Source of the DNA: Pandoraea sp. ASV26
GTDB lineage: Bacteria; Pseudomonadota; Gammaproteobacteria; Burkholderiales; Burkholderiaceae
Assembly: GCF_016428915.1 (NCBI RefSeq)
Contig: NZ_JAELTP010000020.1
Coordinates: 1-64,000, forward strand
Length of the DNA stretch: 64,000 bases
Reading direction: 5' to 3'
Part shown: piece after piece, positions 10,248-21,900 of the stretch
Layout: every line of letters starts with the position of its first letter
Position numbering within the stretch: the first letter of the stretch is position 1
Position numbers and translations under genes: made by a program
Notes under the pieces: model-generated
The model's database searches: none
The model's input: the letters and a program-made list of their open reading frames with translations, nothing else
What the model was told of the DNA's origin: nothing

Positions 10248-11582
10248 TTGACGCCCCCCTCGGATTCCCTTGCCGCCCGTCCCTCGCAAACCTCACACGC
10301 GTCTCACGCCGCCTCGGGCGCGCGCGCGCCGGTCAAGATCGGTTCCATCGTCGGCGGCCTCGCGGGCAACCTGATCGAGTGGTACGACTTCCTCGCGTAC
10401 AGCATCTTCTCGATCTATTTTGCGAAAGCCTTTTTCCCCGGCGACAACCCGACCGTTCAGTTGATGAATACGGCGGCGATTGCTGCGGTCGGCTATGTGG
10501 CGCGTCCGCTGGGCAGTTGGCTCATCGGTCTGTACGCCGACCGTCGCGGCCGCAAGGCGGCGCTCACGGGATCGGTGCTCGCGATGAGCGTCGGTTCGAT
10601 GATGATCGCGCTGACGCCCGGCTACGCCACCATCGGTATCTTCGCCCCGATGGTGTTGATTGCGGCGCGTTTGCTGCAAGGTCTGTCGATGGGGGGCGAG
10701 TACGGCACGAGCGCGACCTATCTGAGCGAAGTCGCACCGGAGCATCGCAAGGGCTTCTACCTCGGCTTCCTGCAAGTGAGCGTAGTCGCGGGACAACTCG
10801 TTGCGCTCGGCCTGATGCTGCTGATGCAACGCGTATTGCTCACCGCAGAACAGATCGAGCATTGGGGATGGCGCATTCCGTTCGTGTTGGGCGGCGTGCT
10901 GGCCCTGTTTGCGCTGTACATGCGTCGCAACGTGACGGAGAGTGACGCGTTCGTCGAGAGCGCGAAGAAGCGTGAGACGTCGATTGCCCGCGAAGTACTG
11001 GCGCACTGGCCGCAGATTCTGCTGGCCATCGGCATCACCATCGGCGGCACGGTCGCGTTCTACACGTTCACCGTGTACATGCAGAAGTTTCTGGTGAACT
11101 CGGTCGGACTGTCGAAGGAGTCGGCGACGTTCGTCTCCACGCTGGCGCTGTTGCTCTACATGCCGCTGCAACCGTTGTTCGGGCTGCTCTCGGACGTGAT
11201 CGGCCGTCGCAAGGTGCTGATGATCTTCGGCGTGAGCACGACGCTGTTCTCCGTGCCGCTTTTCACGGCGCTCAGCCACACGAAAGATCCCGTGGTGGCG
11301 TTTGCGCTGTCGTTCGCCGGGCTGGTGATGCTCTCGGGCTTCACGTCGGTGCACATGCTGGCGAAGACGGAGCTGTTCCCGCCGCGCATTCGTGCGTTGG
11401 CGGTCGGCTTCCCGTACGCGCTCACGACGGCGATCCTCGGCGGCACGACGGAGTTCGTGGCGCTGCGCTTCAAGGCGAGCGGCCACGAGTCGTACTTCTA
11501 TTGGTACGTGACGATCTGCGCAGCGATCTCGCTCGTCGTCTATCTGAAGATGCCGGAGACGCGCGGCCGTCGTTTCGATTGA
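10248..11582 (+). CDS. MFS transporter, metabolite:H+ symporter (MHS) type
   Basis: The product is 444 residues with 12 predicted TM segments. Family hallmarks are GNLIEWYDFLAYSIF near the N-terminus, GSWLIGLYADRRGRKAAL, RLLQGLSMGGEYGTSATYLSEVAP, and LKMPETRGRRFD at the end. These are shared by the citrate, proline/betaine and dicarboxylate symporters. The start is a TTG at 10248 with CACGGAGACA upstream; no ATG occurs before the first TM. It probably imports the acid handled by the lyase encoded upstream (inference from context). The exact substrate is unknown. A terminator hairpin lies just past the stop. Confidence 0.88.
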   Translation: MTPPSDSLAARPSQTSHASHAASGARAPVKIGSIVGGLAGNLIEWYDFLAYSIFSIYFAKAFFPGDNPTVQLMNTAAIAAVGYVARPLGSWLIGLYADRRGRKAALTGSVLAMSVGSMMIALTPGYATIGIFAPMVLIAARLLQGLSMGGEYGTSATYLSEVAPEHRKGFYLGFLQVSVVAGQLVALGLMLLMQRVLLTAEQIEHWGWRIPFVLGGVLALFALYMRRNVTESDAFVESAKKRETSIAREVLAHWPQILLAIGITIGGTVAFYTFTVYMQKFLVNSVGLSKESATFVSTLALLLYMPLQPLFGLLSDVIGRRKVLMIFGVSTTLFSVPLFTALSHTKDPVVAFALSFAGLVMLSGFTSVHMLAKTELFPPRIRALAVGFPYALTTAILGGTTEFVALRFKASGHESYFYWYVTICAAISLVVYLKMPETRGRRFD

Positions 11583-11599
11583 AGCTGCGCTCAAACCGC

Positions 11600-11638
11600 G
11601 AGCACGTGGCAGCGTAGCGCCGTCGTCACGTGCTCTTT
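11600..11638. terminator. Hairpin terminator between convergent genes
   Basis: GAGCACGTG (11600-11608) pairs perfectly with CACGTGCTC (11627-11635), with an 18-nt loop and TTT after it. It lies between the convergent MFS and flavin reductase genes and could serve both. Confidence 0.65.
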
Positions 11639-11648
11639 GCGCTTGCCA

Positions 11649-12284
11649 CTACATCTCATCGACGGCGGTGCTGACCGTGGGTTGGCCGCCGTCCTGTTCC
11701 AGCGAGAAGCGATTGCGGGTATCGACGTAGAAGCTCGCCCCGAACCGTCCCACGGGAAAGTAGTTCTGTAACCTCACGCGCCATTGCTGTGTGTCGATCA
11801 GTTCGTCGCGGGCGTGCATGCGCTCGACGCGCCCGATGAAGATATGGCGGCTCGGCGTCTCCAGCGTTTCCCAAAGGGTGCACTCGAAGGCGACCGGCGC
11901 CTGCGCGATACGCGGTGGCGCGACGAGGCTGCTCGCCACCGGTGTCAGTCCCGCGTGCGTCAGTTCGCTCTCGCCGGGTGGCAGCGGGTCGCCGCACGCG
12001 TGCATGCGCGCCGTCATCGCTTCGTCGGTGAGATGCACGACGTATTCCCGACTGCGCAGGATGTTGGCGGCGGTGTCCTTGAGCGAGTCGTCGTTGCGCC
12101 GGTTGATCGAGAGCATCACGATCGGCGGCTCCTCGCCGAGCATGTTGAACATCGAGAAGGGGGCGGCGTTGACGGTGCCGTCCTCGTTGAGCGTGGTGAC
12201 GAGCGCGATCGGACGCGGCACGATCAGACTCGCCATGAGTTTGTAGCGCTGATACGCCGTAATTTCCCGGAAGTCGATTTCCAT
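11649..12284 (-). CDS. Flavin reductase-like domain protein (FMN-binding split barrel)
   Basis: The product is 211 residues. The flavin-reductase-like signature is clear: YKLMASLIVPRPIALVTTLNEDGTVNAAPFSMFNMLGEEPPIVMLSI near residues 12-58, then DTAANILRSREYVVHL and the mid-domain VAFECTL. Such proteins bind FMN and act as NAD(P)H:flavin oxidoreductases, often as the partner of a flavin monooxygenase. No monooxygenase gene is adjacent. It is the last gene of a minus-strand unit with the GntR regulator (9 bp gap) and the deacetylase gene, implying a catabolic pathway role. Confidence 0.85.
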   Translation of the reverse strand: MEIDFREITAYQRYKLMASLIVPRPIALVTTLNEDGTVNAAPFSMFNMLGEEPPIVMLSINRRNDDSLKDTAANILRSREYVVHLTDEAMTARMHACGDPLPPGESELTHAGLTPVASSLVAPPRIAQAPVAFECTLWETLETPSRHIFIGRVERMHARDELIDTQQWRVRLQNYFPVGRFGASFYVDTRNRFSLEQDGGQPTVSTAVDEM

Positions 12285-12293
12285 GCGATGCCC

Positions 12294-13259
12294 TCAGGTT
12301 CGCTCACGGCGTTGACGCCTGGCGGGCGCGCTCGGCGGTGCGGCATCCTCCGGCGATGCCACTTCCGGCAACCCGAGCAGCGACGCCAGACTCTTCTGGC
12401 CGCGCATGCGTGTCGTCTCGATACGTCGCTCGAGTTCTTCGAGATGCGATTGCATGCGGGCGATGGCGCCTGCGGCATCGCGCTGCGCGATGCATTCCAC
12501 GATGGCGGTGTGTTCGTCGTGTTCGCACGGTGCATAGCCGGGCGGCTCGTACAACCCGACGATGAGCGAGCAGCGCGAGATCAACTCGCTGAGATAGCGC
12601 AGCAGTACCGCATTGCCCGCCAGTGCCGCGACGCGCAAATGGAAATCGCTCGCGAGGCGCGCCCACGATGGTTGATCGAAGCGGTGCATGGCCGCATGTT
12701 CGGCGTCGAGCTGACGGCGCAGCATGGCGAGGTCGTCGTCGGTCACGTTGGCGACCGCGAGTTCCACGAGCGCACGCTCCAGCGCCCGCCGTGCCTCGAA
12801 GATCTCGCGGGTTTCCTCCGGCGTCGGCTCGGCGATCACCGCGCCCTTGTTGGGACGCAGCGTCACGATGCCGTCATGCGCCAGACGCTCCAGCACGCGA
12901 CGCACCACGGCACGCCCCACGTCGAAGAGCTGGCATAGCTCCGGCTCCGGCAGCTTGGTGCCGGGCGTCAGGCGATGGCCGAGCACGCCATCGACGATAG
13001 TGCGATAGATATGCGTCTCGATGCGCGTCTCGGCGCTCTGCTCGCTCAGGTCTTGCGCGGCGGGCGCATGCAGGGAGAGCAAACGCGATTCGGTGTCGTG
13101 CGCAGACGCGGCGGCGGCAGACCGGGCGGATTTGCCGGCAGCGCGTCGCGAAGGGGTCAGGGGCTTGTCGGCAGCCATGGGCGGTGACGGTAACAGGGTA
13201 GAAGGCGGGCAGTCCGGGCACACCGGGCAGTGAAGCTTGAGCGTCATGTCCGGCGTCAC
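12294..13259 (-). CDS. GntR-family (FadR/FCD-type) transcriptional regulator
   Basis: The 321-residue frame has a winged HTH (about 90-150: IYRTIVDGVLGHRLTPGTKL, VGRAVVRRVLERLAHDGIV) and an FCD ligand domain (about 165-290: EIFEARRALERALVELAVAN, DFHLRVAALAGNAVL, HDEHTAIVECIAQRDA). The GTG at 13259 overlaps the deacetylase stop as GTGA, which suggests translational coupling. ATGs at 13247 and 13178 are alternatives. A long N-terminal extension carries a small Cys cluster (CPVCPDC) and a low-complexity Ala/Ser stretch. It probably regulates its own operon or the divergent ABC transporter/gamma-glutamyltransferase operon. The ligand is unknown. Confidence 0.85.
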   Translation of the reverse strand: MTPDMTLKLHCPVCPDCPPSTLLPSPPMAADKPLTPSRRAAGKSARSAAAASAHDTESRLLSLHAPAAQDLSEQSAETRIETHIYRTIVDGVLGHRLTPGTKLPEPELCQLFDVGRAVVRRVLERLAHDGIVTLRPNKGAVIAEPTPEETREIFEARRALERALVELAVANVTDDDLAMLRRQLDAEHAAMHRFDQPSWARLASDFHLRVAALAGNAVLLRYLSELISRCSLIVGLYEPPGYAPCEHDEHTAIVECIAQRDAAGAIARMQSHLEELERRIETTRMRGQKSLASLLGLPEVASPEDAAPPSAPARRQRRERT

Positions 13260-14233
13260 CCCATGATGGCATCGGGTTGGGTAACGCTCAAGGCCGTGAC
13301 GTGCGCGGCGATGTCGCCCGGCGTGGTGAGCCAGATTTCACCACGTCGCGCGGCGTCGGCGATAGGGCTGAGCACGCGGCGCAGATGGCGCAGGCGATAC
13401 GGCTGCCCGACGAGATACGGATGCAGGGCGATCCCCATCACCAGCGGCTGCGCGCGTGTCGGATGCTCCGCCTGCGCATACATTTCGTCGAACTGATCTG
13501 CAATCATGTCGGCGAATGCCGCGCCATCGAGCTGGCGTCCCACGATCATCGGAATGTCGTTCACCTCCTGCGGATACGGCACCGACCACAACGGGCCGTG
13601 CGACGTTCGCATGCGCACCGGCCGGTCATCGTGGCACCAGTTCAGCGTGTAGCGATAGCCCGTGCGCGCGAGCAGATCCGGCGTGTGATGCGTCTCCGAG
13701 ATCCACGGTGACAGCCATCCCGTTGGCGTGCATCCCGTCTCGGTGCGCAGACGATCGCGGCAATGTGCGAGGAGATCGTGCTCATGCACGAGGTCGAAAT
13801 CGCTCTGACGATGCGCGTTCGTATGCCCGTGTCCGATCAACTCGTCGCCGCGCGCCACGCACGCGTGCACGAGCGCGGGGCAATGATCGAGCAGCGACGT
13901 ATTGACCACCACCCCCGCAGGCATCGACAAATCGTCGAACAGATCGAGGCAGCGCCACGCCCCCACCCGATTGCCGTATTCGCGCCAACTGAAGTTGAGC
14001 ACGTCGGGCTGCGGCGATAGCGGCCCCAGATTGGCGCCCAGTCCCTCGCCGAAGGCGAAATGCTCCAGATTGAAACCAAGATAGACGGCAAGGCGCGCGC
14101 CGTTGGGCCAGCGATAGGTGTCGCGCGCAGTGATCGGCAGATAGTCGAAGCGGTCGTGGGTACGAAGCGGGCCGAAGCGCGTATCGGTGTTCGCGAAGTC
14201 GTCTCGTTCCGGAAGCGTCAGGGCAGAAGTCAT
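13256..14233 (-). CDS. Polysaccharide deacetylase-family (NodB-like) hydrolase
   Basis: The product is 325 residues from the ATG at 14233. It resembles the PuuE/allantoinase-like branch of the NodB fold, with ARLAVYLGFNLEHFAFGEG at the front, ELIGHGHTNAH (metal-binding histidines), GWLSPWISETHHTPDLLA, TLNWCHDDRPVRMRTS and late MGIALHPYLVGQPYRL. In this branch the usual substrates are small amides rather than chitin. It is the first gene of the minus-strand unit with the GntR regulator and flavin reductase, and is divergent from the ABC/gamma-glutamyltransferase operon. A role in hydrolysing an imported amide is plausible but unproved. Confidence 0.82.
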   Translation of the reverse strand: MTSALTLPERDDFANTDTRFGPLRTHDRFDYLPITARDTYRWPNGARLAVYLGFNLEHFAFGEGLGANLGPLSPQPDVLNFSWREYGNRVGAWRCLDLFDDLSMPAGVVVNTSLLDHCPALVHACVARGDELIGHGHTNAHRQSDFDLVHEHDLLAHCRDRLRTETGCTPTGWLSPWISETHHTPDLLARTGYRYTLNWCHDDRPVRMRTSHGPLWSVPYPQEVNDIPMIVGRQLDGAAFADMIADQFDEMYAQAEHPTRAQPLVMGIALHPYLVGQPYRLRHLRRVLSPIADAARRGEIWLTTPGDIAAHVTALSVTQPDAIMG

Positions 14234-14432
14234 CGGGTGTCGTCTTTGCCGTGCGTGCTCGCAAGGCATGCCAGGGATCAGGGGTCAGGGGCCATTCGTT
14301 CATCGTTCGTGCAGACGTCGTGAGCCGACTTGAAACATTGGCGCACCGCGACTGTGCGGGCGCGTTCCGAGTTGGCGCAAAACGCATCGTCAACGAACGT
14401 CACAACCAATCGTTCGCAATTTCGATGCCAGA

Positions 14433-14488
14433 TCGTCAACACGTTGCGACACATATCGTGCCGGACCATCTCGACGAAATGTTGACGA
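14433..14488. promoter_or_regulatory. Inverted repeat upstream of sigma-54 promoter, candidate activator site
   Basis: TCGTCAACA at 14433-14441 and TGTTGACGA at 14480-14488 form a perfect 9-bp inverted repeat with a 38-bp spacer. A related TCGTCAACG lies at 14387-14395. They occupy the 390-bp divergent region between the deacetylase gene and the ABC operon, directly upstream of the sigma-54 promoter. The binding protein is unknown; GntR or a sigma-54 activator are candidates. Confidence 0.4.
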
Positions 14489-14490
14489 CG

Positions 14491-14505
14491 TGGCACGCCT
14501 CTTGC
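14491..14505 (+). promoter_or_regulatory. Second sigma-54 (-24/-12) promoter
   Basis: TGGCACGCCTCTTGC fits TGGCAC-N5-TTGC exactly. It lies 118 bp upstream of the ATG of the ABC transporter substrate-binding gene, in the divergent region between that operon and the deacetylase operon. No sigma-54 activator gene is adjacent; the nearest in the window is the PrpR-type activator about 5.5 kb away. Confidence 0.75.
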
Positions 14506-14623
14506 GTACGGCGGGAACATGTCCGGGCAGTGCCCGGTAACGAGACTGCGAGACTTTGGGACTGCGGGAATTTGTTCGGTCCGCTCACGAATCGCTTCTG
14601 ATGTTTCCTCACGGAGATTGCTC

Positions 14624-15889
14624 ATGTCTGCATCTGTACGTTTGAACGCCGCCAGCACCCGCAACGCAACGACGGCATCCGCCTCACCCCGCCGTCGCTG
14701 GCTCAAGGCCGGTGCGCTTGCACTCGCGGCGGCCGGTATGACGTTTGCGAGTGCGTCCGGTTACGCGGCAGACACGATCAAGATCGGTCTCGTCACGGCG
14801 CTCTCCGGGCAATCGGCGCGCGCTGGCGAGGCGCTAACGCGTGGCATGACGATCGCCATCGACGAGATCAACGCGAGCGGCGGTGTGCTCGGCGGCCGCA
14901 AGCTGGAGCTGGTGCGTCGCGACGACGAAGGCAACCCGGCCAAAGGGGTGCTCGCCGCCCGCGAGTTGATCTACAAGGACAAGGTGGCCGTGCTGTTTGG
15001 CGGACTCGATACGCCGGTGTCGATGGCCATCGTACCCATCGCCAATCAGGAGAAAGTGCCGTTCATGGGGCCGTGGGCGGCGGGTACGCCGATTACGCGT
15101 AACGGCGCGAATCCGAACTACGTGTTCCGTGTATCGGCGGTCGATGAAATCGTCGACAGCGCCATGGTCGAGCATGCGCAGCAAACCTTCGGCGCGAAGA
15201 AGCTCGGTCTGATTCTCGTGAACAACCCGTGGGGCGAATCGAATGAGAAAGGCATCGTGGCGGCGCTGGCCGCGAAAGGCATGAAGCCTGCCGGGGTGGA
15301 GAAATTCGAGGCGAACGACGTGGACATCACGCCGCAGCTTGGCCGCCTCAAAGCCGCCGGGGCCGACACGTTGCTGATGGTCGGCAACGTCGGACCGTCC
15401 GCACAGGTCGTGAAGTCGCTCGACCGTATGGGCTGGAAGGTGCCCATCGTGTCGCACTGGGGGCCCGCGGGCGGGCGCTTCACCGAACTGGCCGGCCCGA
15501 ACGCGAAGGCCGTGCATTTCGTGCAGACGTATAGCTTCTTCGGCGCAACGTCGCCGGTGAGCACGCGTGTCGTGGCCGCCCTCAAGGCGAAGTACGCCGA
15601 CATCAAAGGCGTGGACGACATCACGCCCGCCGTCGGTGTGGCGAACGCCTACGACGCCATGCGTCTGAGCGCACTCGCGATCGACAAGGCGGGCTCGACG
15701 AACGGCGACGCGATTCGCATGGGCTTCTACAAGATCGATCGCTATGAAGGGCTCATCAAGACGTACGTGAAGCCCTTCAGCGACCAGCAGCACGACGCGC
15801 TGTCCGCGCAGGATTACGTGTGGGCGCAGTTCATCGACAACCGCATCGTTCCCGTGACGGCAACGGGCGCGAAGGTCGCGGCGAAGTAA
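14624..15889 (+). CDS. ABC transporter substrate-binding protein, branched-chain amino acid type
   Basis: The product is 421 residues with a Tat/Sec-like leader (RRRWLKAGALALAAAGMTF, cleavage near ASGYAADT). The mature part is a LivJ-type type I periplasmic binding protein: IKIGLVTALSGQSARAGEAL, GGVLGGRKLELVRRDDEGNP, PFMGPWAAGTP, then LGLILVNNPWGESN in lobe 2. The start at 14624 has ACGGAGATTGCTC upstream and gives a proper signal peptide. The ORF upstream of it has no family match. It is the first gene of a four-gene operon (permease, permease-ATPase-ATPase fusion, gamma-glutamyltransferase). The ligand is unknown; the last gene suggests a gamma-glutamyl compound. Confidence 0.9.
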   Translation: MSASVRLNAASTRNATTASASPRRRWLKAGALALAAAGMTFASASGYAADTIKIGLVTALSGQSARAGEALTRGMTIAIDEINASGGVLGGRKLELVRRDDEGNPAKGVLAARELIYKDKVAVLFGGLDTPVSMAIVPIANQEKVPFMGPWAAGTPITRNGANPNYVFRVSAVDEIVDSAMVEHAQQTFGAKKLGLILVNNPWGESNEKGIVAALAAKGMKPAGVEKFEANDVDITPQLGRLKAAGADTLLMVGNVGPSAQVVKSLDRMGWKVPIVSHWGPAGGRFTELAGPNAKAVHFVQTYSFFGATSPVSTRVVAALKAKYADIKGVDDITPAVGVANAYDAMRLSALAIDKAGSTNGDAIRMGFYKIDRYEGLIKTYVKPFSDQQHDALSAQDYVWAQFIDNRIVPVTATGAKVAAK

Positions 15890-15945
15890 GTCACACGTCA
15901 CCGGTATTGAGGGATGCCGCGCGGCGGCATTCCGGAGGACATCTC

Positions 15946-16820
15946 ATGCAATGGATCTCGGCGCTTGTCGCCGGCCTGGGGCTCGGCAGTATGTACGGCC
16001 TCATGGCGCTCGGCTTTCATCTGACCTTCGCCGTGAGCGCGACGGTCAATTTCGCGCAGGGTAGCTCGATGATGCTGGGCGCAGTGCTGGCGTACACGTT
16101 CGCGCAGACGCTCGGCTGGCCGATGCCGCTGGCCATCGTCGCCGCGCTCGCGCTGTGTGCCGTCTATGGTCTGGTGGTGGAGCGGCTCGCGGTGCAGCCG
16201 TTCGTGCGGCGCGGGTCCAGTGCGTGGCTGATGGCGACCGTCGCGCTGGGCATTGTGCTCGACAACGTGGTCATGCTGACCTTCGGCACCGAGCCGCGCA
16301 GTCTGCCGTCGTCGCTGGCGCAAAGCTCCTTGCAGATCGGCGACGCTGGACTCGGCGTCTATCCGTTGCAACTGGTGATCCCGGTGGTCGGCCTCGCGCT
16401 CGCAGGGGTATTGCACTACGTGCTGCGTCGCTCGCGTTGGGGCGTAGCCATGCTGGCCGTGGTGCAGAACCGCGACGCCGCACGTCTCATGGGCATTCCC
16501 ATTGCGCGCACCATCGCGGGCGCGTTCGCCGTATCGACGCTGCTCGCGGGCGTTGCCGGTGTCCTGATCGCACCGCTGTTCAACGTGCAGGCGGACATGG
16601 GCACCGTGTTCGGCCTCAAGGCGTTTGCCGTGGCGATTCTCGGCGGACTCTCCAGCGCGTGGGGCGTGATGATCGCCGGTCTGCTCTTCGGCGTGAGCGA
16701 AGCGATGATTACCGCGACGCTAGGGTCGAGCTACACGCAAATCATCACGTTCGGTCTGGTCATCGTGCTGCTCGCGATGCGTCCGGAAGGCATGTTCGGT
16801 CGCGCGGAGGTGCGCAAGGT

Positions 16821-16824
<4 letters not shown>
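15946..16824 (+). CDS. Branched-chain amino acid-type ABC transporter permease (LivH-like)
   Basis: The product is 292 residues with about eight TM segments. The LivH signature is LVAGLGLGSMYGLMALGFHLTFAVSATVNFAQGSSMMLGA at the N-terminus, with the coupling-helix region LMGIPIARTIAGAFAVSTLLAGVAGVL near residue 185. It has a good ribosome binding site, CCGGAGGACATCTC. The stop codon overlaps the ATG of the fusion gene by 4 nt (ATGA), so the two are translationally coupled. It forms the inner-membrane channel together with the permease domain of the next protein. Confidence 0.92.
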
Positions 16825-19426
<2,602 letters not shown>

Positions 19427-19430
<4 letters not shown>

Positions 19431-21067
19431 CGCCGCGAGACGATCTCGATCCCGCACCGCCCGCCCAGGCCAGTGGACGCGCCGGGCTGGTCACGAGTCC
19501 GCATGCGCTCGCCAGCGCAGCAGGGCGCGACGTCCTGCAACAAGGCGGCAATGCGATCGAAGCCGCGATCGCCATGGCGGCGATGTTGTGTGTCACGATG
19601 CCGCACTTCACGGGCCTTGGCGGTGACGGATTCTGGTTGATGGCGGATGGCGCAACGGACGATGCCCCGCCCCTCGCGATTTCCGGCATCGGGCAAGCGG
19701 CGCAGCACTTGCCTCAGGCGCTGCTCGACGGCGCAGCGATTGCCGTGCGCGGACCCGCGTCGGCACTGACCACGGCAGCGACGGTCGCGGCATGGGAGGC
19801 GGCGTATCGCGTGAGCCGTGAGAGCTGGGGCGGCACGTTGTCGCGGGCGTCGCTGCTCGCGCCGGCGATCGCTGCGGCCGAAGACGGTTTTGCGGTGAGC
19901 CGCTCGCAGGACTTCTGGTACGCGTATCGTGCCGACGAGATGCGCGATGCGGCGACGTGGCGCGGCTTCGCACAAACGTTCCTGCCGCACGGCCGTGCGC
20001 CGGTTGCGGGTGAGCGGTTTCGGCAACCCGCGCTGGCGCAAACGCTGCGACGGCTGGCCGATGGCGGCGCGCGCGAATTCTACGAAGGTGAGTTGGCGGC
20101 CCGTATGGCCGAGGGGTTGCAAGCGGCGGGGTCTCCACTCACGCGAGACGATCTCGCCGCCACGCGCGTGCATGTGTCGCCTGCGCTGACGATGCCTTAC
20201 GGCAACGGCACGCTGGCGACGCTGCCGCCCCCGACGCAGGGCGTGACGACGTTGCAGATCATGGGGATACTCGCGCGGCTGGGGCTGCGAGATTGCGCGC
20301 ATGGCAGCGCGACGTATTACCACCGGCTTGTCGAAGCGGTGAAGCAGGCGTTCATCGATCGCGACCGCCATGTGGCGGACCCCGAATATGCCGACGTGCC
20401 GGTGAGCACGATGTTGTCGGATGCGCATCTATCGGCGGCCGCGTCGCGCATCGACGATCACGTGGCACTCGACTGGCCGCACCGCTTCCGCGAGGGCGAC
20501 ACGGTGTACTTTGCCGCGACGGACGCCGCAGGTCGCGCCGTCAGCGTGTTGCAGACGATCTACTTCGACTGGGGCAGCGGCGTGATGGCGGGCGACACGG
20601 GCGTGTTGTGGCACAACCGGGGCGCAGCATTCCGACCGGCAGGCGGCGCGCATCCCAATGCATTGATGCCCGGCAAGCGGCCGTTCCACACGCTCAATCC
20701 CGGCATGTATCTGGAAGGCGGACGCCCCCGCCTGCTGTACGGGACGCAGGGTGCAGACGGTCAGCCGCAGACGTTGAGCGCGTTGCTCACGCGGCTGATC
20801 GACTACGGCATGAACCCATACGAAGCGCTGTCGCAGCCGCGCTTTCTGCTGGGTCGCACATTCTCCGACAGCCGGGACAATCTGAAGCTGGAGTGCGACG
20901 CGGGGGACGAGGTGTTCGCCGCGTTGACGCAGCGTGGGCACGCGTTGGCGGCGCTGCCCAGGCACAGCCCGCTGGCGGGTCAGGCGGGCGTGATTGCGAT
21001 GGAAGCGGACGGGCTGGCGACGGGCGCCCACGACCCGCGCAGCGATGGCGCGGCGTTGGCTGTCTAG
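19427..21067 (+). CDS. Gamma-glutamyltransferase-family hydrolase
   Basis: The product is 546 residues of the Ntn-hydrolase gamma-glutamyltranspeptidase family. Motifs are GLVTSPHALASAAGRDVLQQGGNAIEAAIA at the start, HFTGLGGDGFWL, YHRLVEAVKQAF, and the autoprocessing region GDTVYFAATDAAGRAVS, whose Thr would be the nucleophile. This is followed by FDWGSGVMAGDTGVLWHNRG and RPFHTLNPGM. The threonine context (DTVYF) deviates from the common TTH motif, so it may act as a hydrolase on an unusual gamma-glutamyl or acyl substrate. No signal peptide is seen, so it is probably cytoplasmic. The ATG at 19427 overlaps the fusion gene stop (ATGA), placing it in the importer operon. Confidence 0.88.
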
Positions 21068-21086
21068 CGAGGTGTCTGGCGGGGCG

Positions 21087-21470
21087 TCAGAGCGGCGCGT
21101 CGCTGTCGTCGAGATTCGTGTCGGGCGTCGGGCTGGCGTTACCCCGGGTGGTCGCCCGTTTGTGCTTGACCTGATATGCGGTCATGACGAGGGTGGCGAC
21201 CATATCGAGCGCGGGGCGCGTCTCGCCGTTGCGGTCGGTCCACACCTTCGGCGTGAGCGAGCCGGAGATCGACACGCTGTCGCCGTCTTCGAGCGCCAGC
21301 AGCGCCTGGCTCGCCGTCTCGCTGAACGCGATCACGTTGACGAAGATCGCATCGCCGTCACCGTCACCGCCCGTCGCGCGCACTTTGGCGGTGACGAAGG
21401 GGTGTCCGTTTTGTCCGGTGCGCTGCGCGGCCTTGCCGTACAGTTTGCCGCCAATCAGGCCGTCAATCAT
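21087..21470 (-). CDS. ssb: Single-stranded DNA-binding protein (OB fold)
   Basis: The product is 127 residues. The OB-fold core reads LIGGKLYGKAAQRTGQNGHPFVTAKVRAT, then FVNVIAFSETASQALLALEDGDSVSISGSL and ALDMVATLVMTAYQVKHKR, and the chain ends DDSDAPL. That acidic, hydrophobic-ended tail is shorter than the DDDIPF tip of chromosomal Ssb. It is short for a housekeeping Ssb (usually about 170 aa), so it is probably an accessory paralogue. The start codon overlaps the stop of a 42-residue upstream ORF. It is convergent with the gamma-glutamyltransferase gene. Confidence 0.8.
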   Translation of the reverse strand: MIDGLIGGKLYGKAAQRTGQNGHPFVTAKVRATGGDGDGDAIFVNVIAFSETASQALLALEDGDSVSISGSLTPKVWTDRNGETRPALDMVATLVMTAYQVKHKRATTRGNASPTPDTNLDDSDAPL

Positions 21471-21591
21471 TGTCTTTCTCCCGGGCGATGTCGCTGAGCG
21501 TCTCGCGCAATGCTGCGTGTATGATCGCGCCGGCGTTGCCGATGCGAGTCTGATTTGCCTTCATGTTGCCCGATGTTGCGTCGGCCGTCAT
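21463..21591 (-). CDS. Small hypothetical protein upstream of ssb
   Basis: A 42-codon frame starts at the ATG at 21591 (MTADATSGNMKANQTRIG) and ends AREKDND. Its stop overlaps the ssb start region by 8 nt, which suggests coupled translation. The composition is protein-like, with a predicted amphipathic helix around GAIIHAALRETLSDIA. I recognise no family. A longer frame to 21732 exists only by reading through the terminator hairpin and is not favoured. ATG at 21564 is an alternative start. Confidence 0.45.
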   Translation of the reverse strand: MTADATSGNMKANQTRIGNAGAIIHAALRETLSDIAREKDND

Positions 21592-21613
21592 GACGACTTG
21601 CCGTAACGCTGCG

Positions 21614-21654
21614 GAAAACAAAAAACCCGCGAAGCCTGACGCTGTCGCGGGTTT
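21614..21654 (-). terminator. Rho-independent terminator, minus strand
   Basis: Reading the minus strand, AAACCCGCGA (21654-21645) pairs with TCGCGGGTTT (21632-21623), followed by TTTTTTGTTTT. It lies 247 bp downstream of the arsH stop and about 30 bp before the small ORF ahead of ssb. It therefore ends the ars transcript or attenuates ssb expression. Confidence 0.75.
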
Positions 21655-21900
21655 CTGGCCGATCGGCAACTTCCGAAATGCACGGTGGCACCGCGAAATT
21701 TGCAGTTCGCAATGATAGCCGCTACGCCGCATTTACGCCAACAGAAGGCGGCTGCATGGCGACGTATAGAAAGCGGGAACGATTTGGCGGGCAGAAGTTA
21801 CGGCTCGAGTAGAGCTACCTTGGTGAACTTACGAAGGGGTTCGACGAGCGCAACACTGAATGCGGCAAATACCGTTGCTTGGCGCCATCGCCTATGCTCC

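Noticed and set aside
10293-11594. 433-codon ORF antisense to the MFS gene
   Set aside because: Arg/His/Gln-rich shadow with no family features; the plus strand gives a complete MHS transporter.
21463-21732. 89-codon version of the small ORF before ssb
   Set aside because: It requires translation through a strong terminator hairpin; the ATG at 21591 gives a more plausible 42-residue product.
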